From Malania oleifera (Eukaryota > Streptophyta > Magnoliopsida > Santalales > Ximeniaceae), in assembly GCF_029873635.1 (NCBI RefSeq), contig NC_080423.1:111431087-111495086 (forward strand): a stretch of DNA of 64,000 nt, read 5' to 3'. The position numbers were made by a program, and so were the translations under genes. The notes below the pieces were generated by a model that saw nothing but the letters and a program-made list of their open reading frames with translations, ran no database searches and was not told the DNA's origin. The stretch's first letter is position 1. Every line of letters begins with the position of its first letter. Shown piece after piece: positions 62,356 to 64,000 of the stretch.

Positions 62356-64000
62356 CTGTCCATAGTATAACAAAGTTTCGAATACAAAAAATTATGTAGG
62401 TAAATTTCACCAATAAACTTGCAGGACAACGGGTTAACATCAGCACACAAGAATATGTGTCCTGTTTATGTTAAAAAAGAACACTGTTACCATCAGCAAT
62501 TATTTGTTATAAATAATTCAAAACAAGATATAGTCCTTGATAGTGCAGAAATGACAGACAAATATCATCTGAGGCCAAGTAGACTCAGCTGAGTTGTATT
62601 AATCAAAATGCCCAGCTGACATCACACATACACAGCATATCAATTATCAAACATTTTTCTGTTATCAACTATGTTTTTCTCGGAAAATATCCATGCCCCT
62701 TTGCACTTGCAGACCTCAAAGTTTAAACATGTCAAACTTTGTCTGATCATCCATAAGATGGTAAAGATTAAATAATGAACCACATTACCCAAATAAGTAC
62801 AATACACACATGCACACCCTGTGTCTAGTGTTAAAAATTACTACAGTTACAGAGTAAAAGTGTGAGCTACAAGGCAGGTAAACAAATGTTGTGCCAACAA
62901 CTCCGCCATATGCCACTAACAAAGACATTGCCCAACTATTTGAGGTTGTTCACAAATTGCATCTCAGGATCCTGCTATACCTAGGGTCATACTTCTCATT
63001 ATTCAGAAGTCAATATGCCACCTGTCATGCATAATTTTTACGTGCTTTATTTGAAATCACATGATAAAAATCTCCTGGCAATGTATCCTTAAGGGGCCAT
63101 TTGATATCACTATCAAAAATTATGAAAATAAAAACTAGAAACAAAAACTAAAAATTAAAAACTAAACTAGCAACATGTTTGGTTAATATTCTAGAACTAA
63201 ACCAAATTAAAATTTTGATTAAACAAATGTTAACTTTTATACAATATGATTAAAATAATAAAAGTACAAAGTAATATAAATTAGAAATCCTATAATAAAA
63301 GAAAATAGTATAATTATTTTACTTACTTATTATATTTCAAAATTCACTTTACAAGAGCAACCTTATTATATATGACAAATGACAATTGAAATACAGTACA
63401 AATATTTGGAAAATGATTTTTATTTTTATTTTTAAAATTTTATGGGAATTTTTTTTATTTTTCTTCTAGTTTAAACTCATATGATCATTTAATTTTAATT
63501 TTAATTAAAAAATATGGATAAAATGAATGATTTTATCCAAACAAGTTAATTCTAAATACTAAAATATTCTAATAATAGGTTGCCAAAACAACTGAAAATC
63601 ATAAATTTGGTTTTCAATTTTTCACAAACAGCTAAAAACCATTAACAGAAACAAAAAAACCCGCAACGTGAATAGACACATTTTCATAATCTGTATATTC
63701 ACTGTATAAAAAGAAAAAATAGAAATTAAAATAAAATAAAATAAAATAGAATAAAATAAACAGTAGCAATACAAAACGGCCCTAAATTAAGCACTGCCCA
63801 TAAGCCAGGATACCACCTTAATTAGGACCCAAATTGCATACAGGTTCTTTACATTCCCATGATGTCGCAAGCAGCTGAACATCTTATGTCAAAGGTGGCT
63901 GACTCTGCCTGTAAGAAGCATTCAAGCATTCTTTTATTTTTCTGTGTGGTCAGTGGGGAGGACTTCAGCTGATGAGATCACCAGACTCAAGCAGCTGATG
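62356..64000 (-). other. Intron or upstream DNA of the unrecognised gene
   Basis: AT-rich sequence without a confident exon. It includes an A/T-rich stretch at about 63100-63770 with aaataaaataaaatagaata repeats that resembles a degenerate repeat. A GC-richer segment at 63840-64000 could hold an exon, but I could not fix its frame or borders. Confidence 0.45.

Overview
This is a stretch of nuclear DNA from a flowering plant, most likely a eudicot. Host genes are split by GT-AG introns, intergenic DNA is AT-rich, and most of the window is LTR-retrotransposon DNA, much of it nested. Four host genes are visible. They are a Sec14/CRAL-TRIO lipid-transfer gene at the left edge (minus strand, 3' end outside), an IRX10-type GT47 xylan-synthesis gene (plus, 35918-43741), a chloroplast rubredoxin gene of the RBD1 type (plus, 58712-61057), and the last three exons of a conserved gene I do not recognise (minus, 61731-62355).

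From 2340 to 34474 lies one nest of elements, resolved by target-site duplications (TSDs). The outermost element (TSD caaaa) has LTRs of roughly 3.3 kb around an internal region of only about 510 bp. Its left LTR holds a solo LTR (2643-4822, TSD cggag), an unclassified insertion (6674-8733, TSD gttag) and a second LTR element (9059-27754, TSD tatat). The second element encloses a Ty3/gypsy element (16021-27297, TSD aagtg), which itself holds a solo LTR (23678-25883, TSD tatgt). The right LTR of the outermost element holds another solo LTR (29200-31987, TSD cacct). The second element has no gag or pol that I can see; it carries a broken WOX-like homeobox gene fragment, a 3-unit tandem repeat and a tRNA-derived SINE.

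The IRX10-like gene has a 5.6-kb first intron, most of it a chromodomain-bearing Ty3/gypsy element with 520-bp LTRs about 1.3% apart, the youngest insertion here. From 45.3 to 58.2 kb is a patchwork of Copia remnants, solo LTRs (46992-49141, TSD caata; 54679-57182, TSD atcaa) and LTR fragments.

The most striking pattern is shared by at least seven LTR families that differ in most of their sequence. Going through each LTR one usually meets a cluster of GTCGAC-centred palindromes, a TATA box, a strong splice-donor-like AG/GTAAG, 1.0-1.3 kb of variable DNA usually holding a family-specific minisatellite, a conserved TTACTGAG...GTCTCACCC block, and a pyrimidine-rich CAG acceptor-like site. This suggests a conserved intron built into the LTR leader. 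All coordinates and comparisons were made by eye, so boundaries are good to a few bases where TSDs support them and looser elsewhere.
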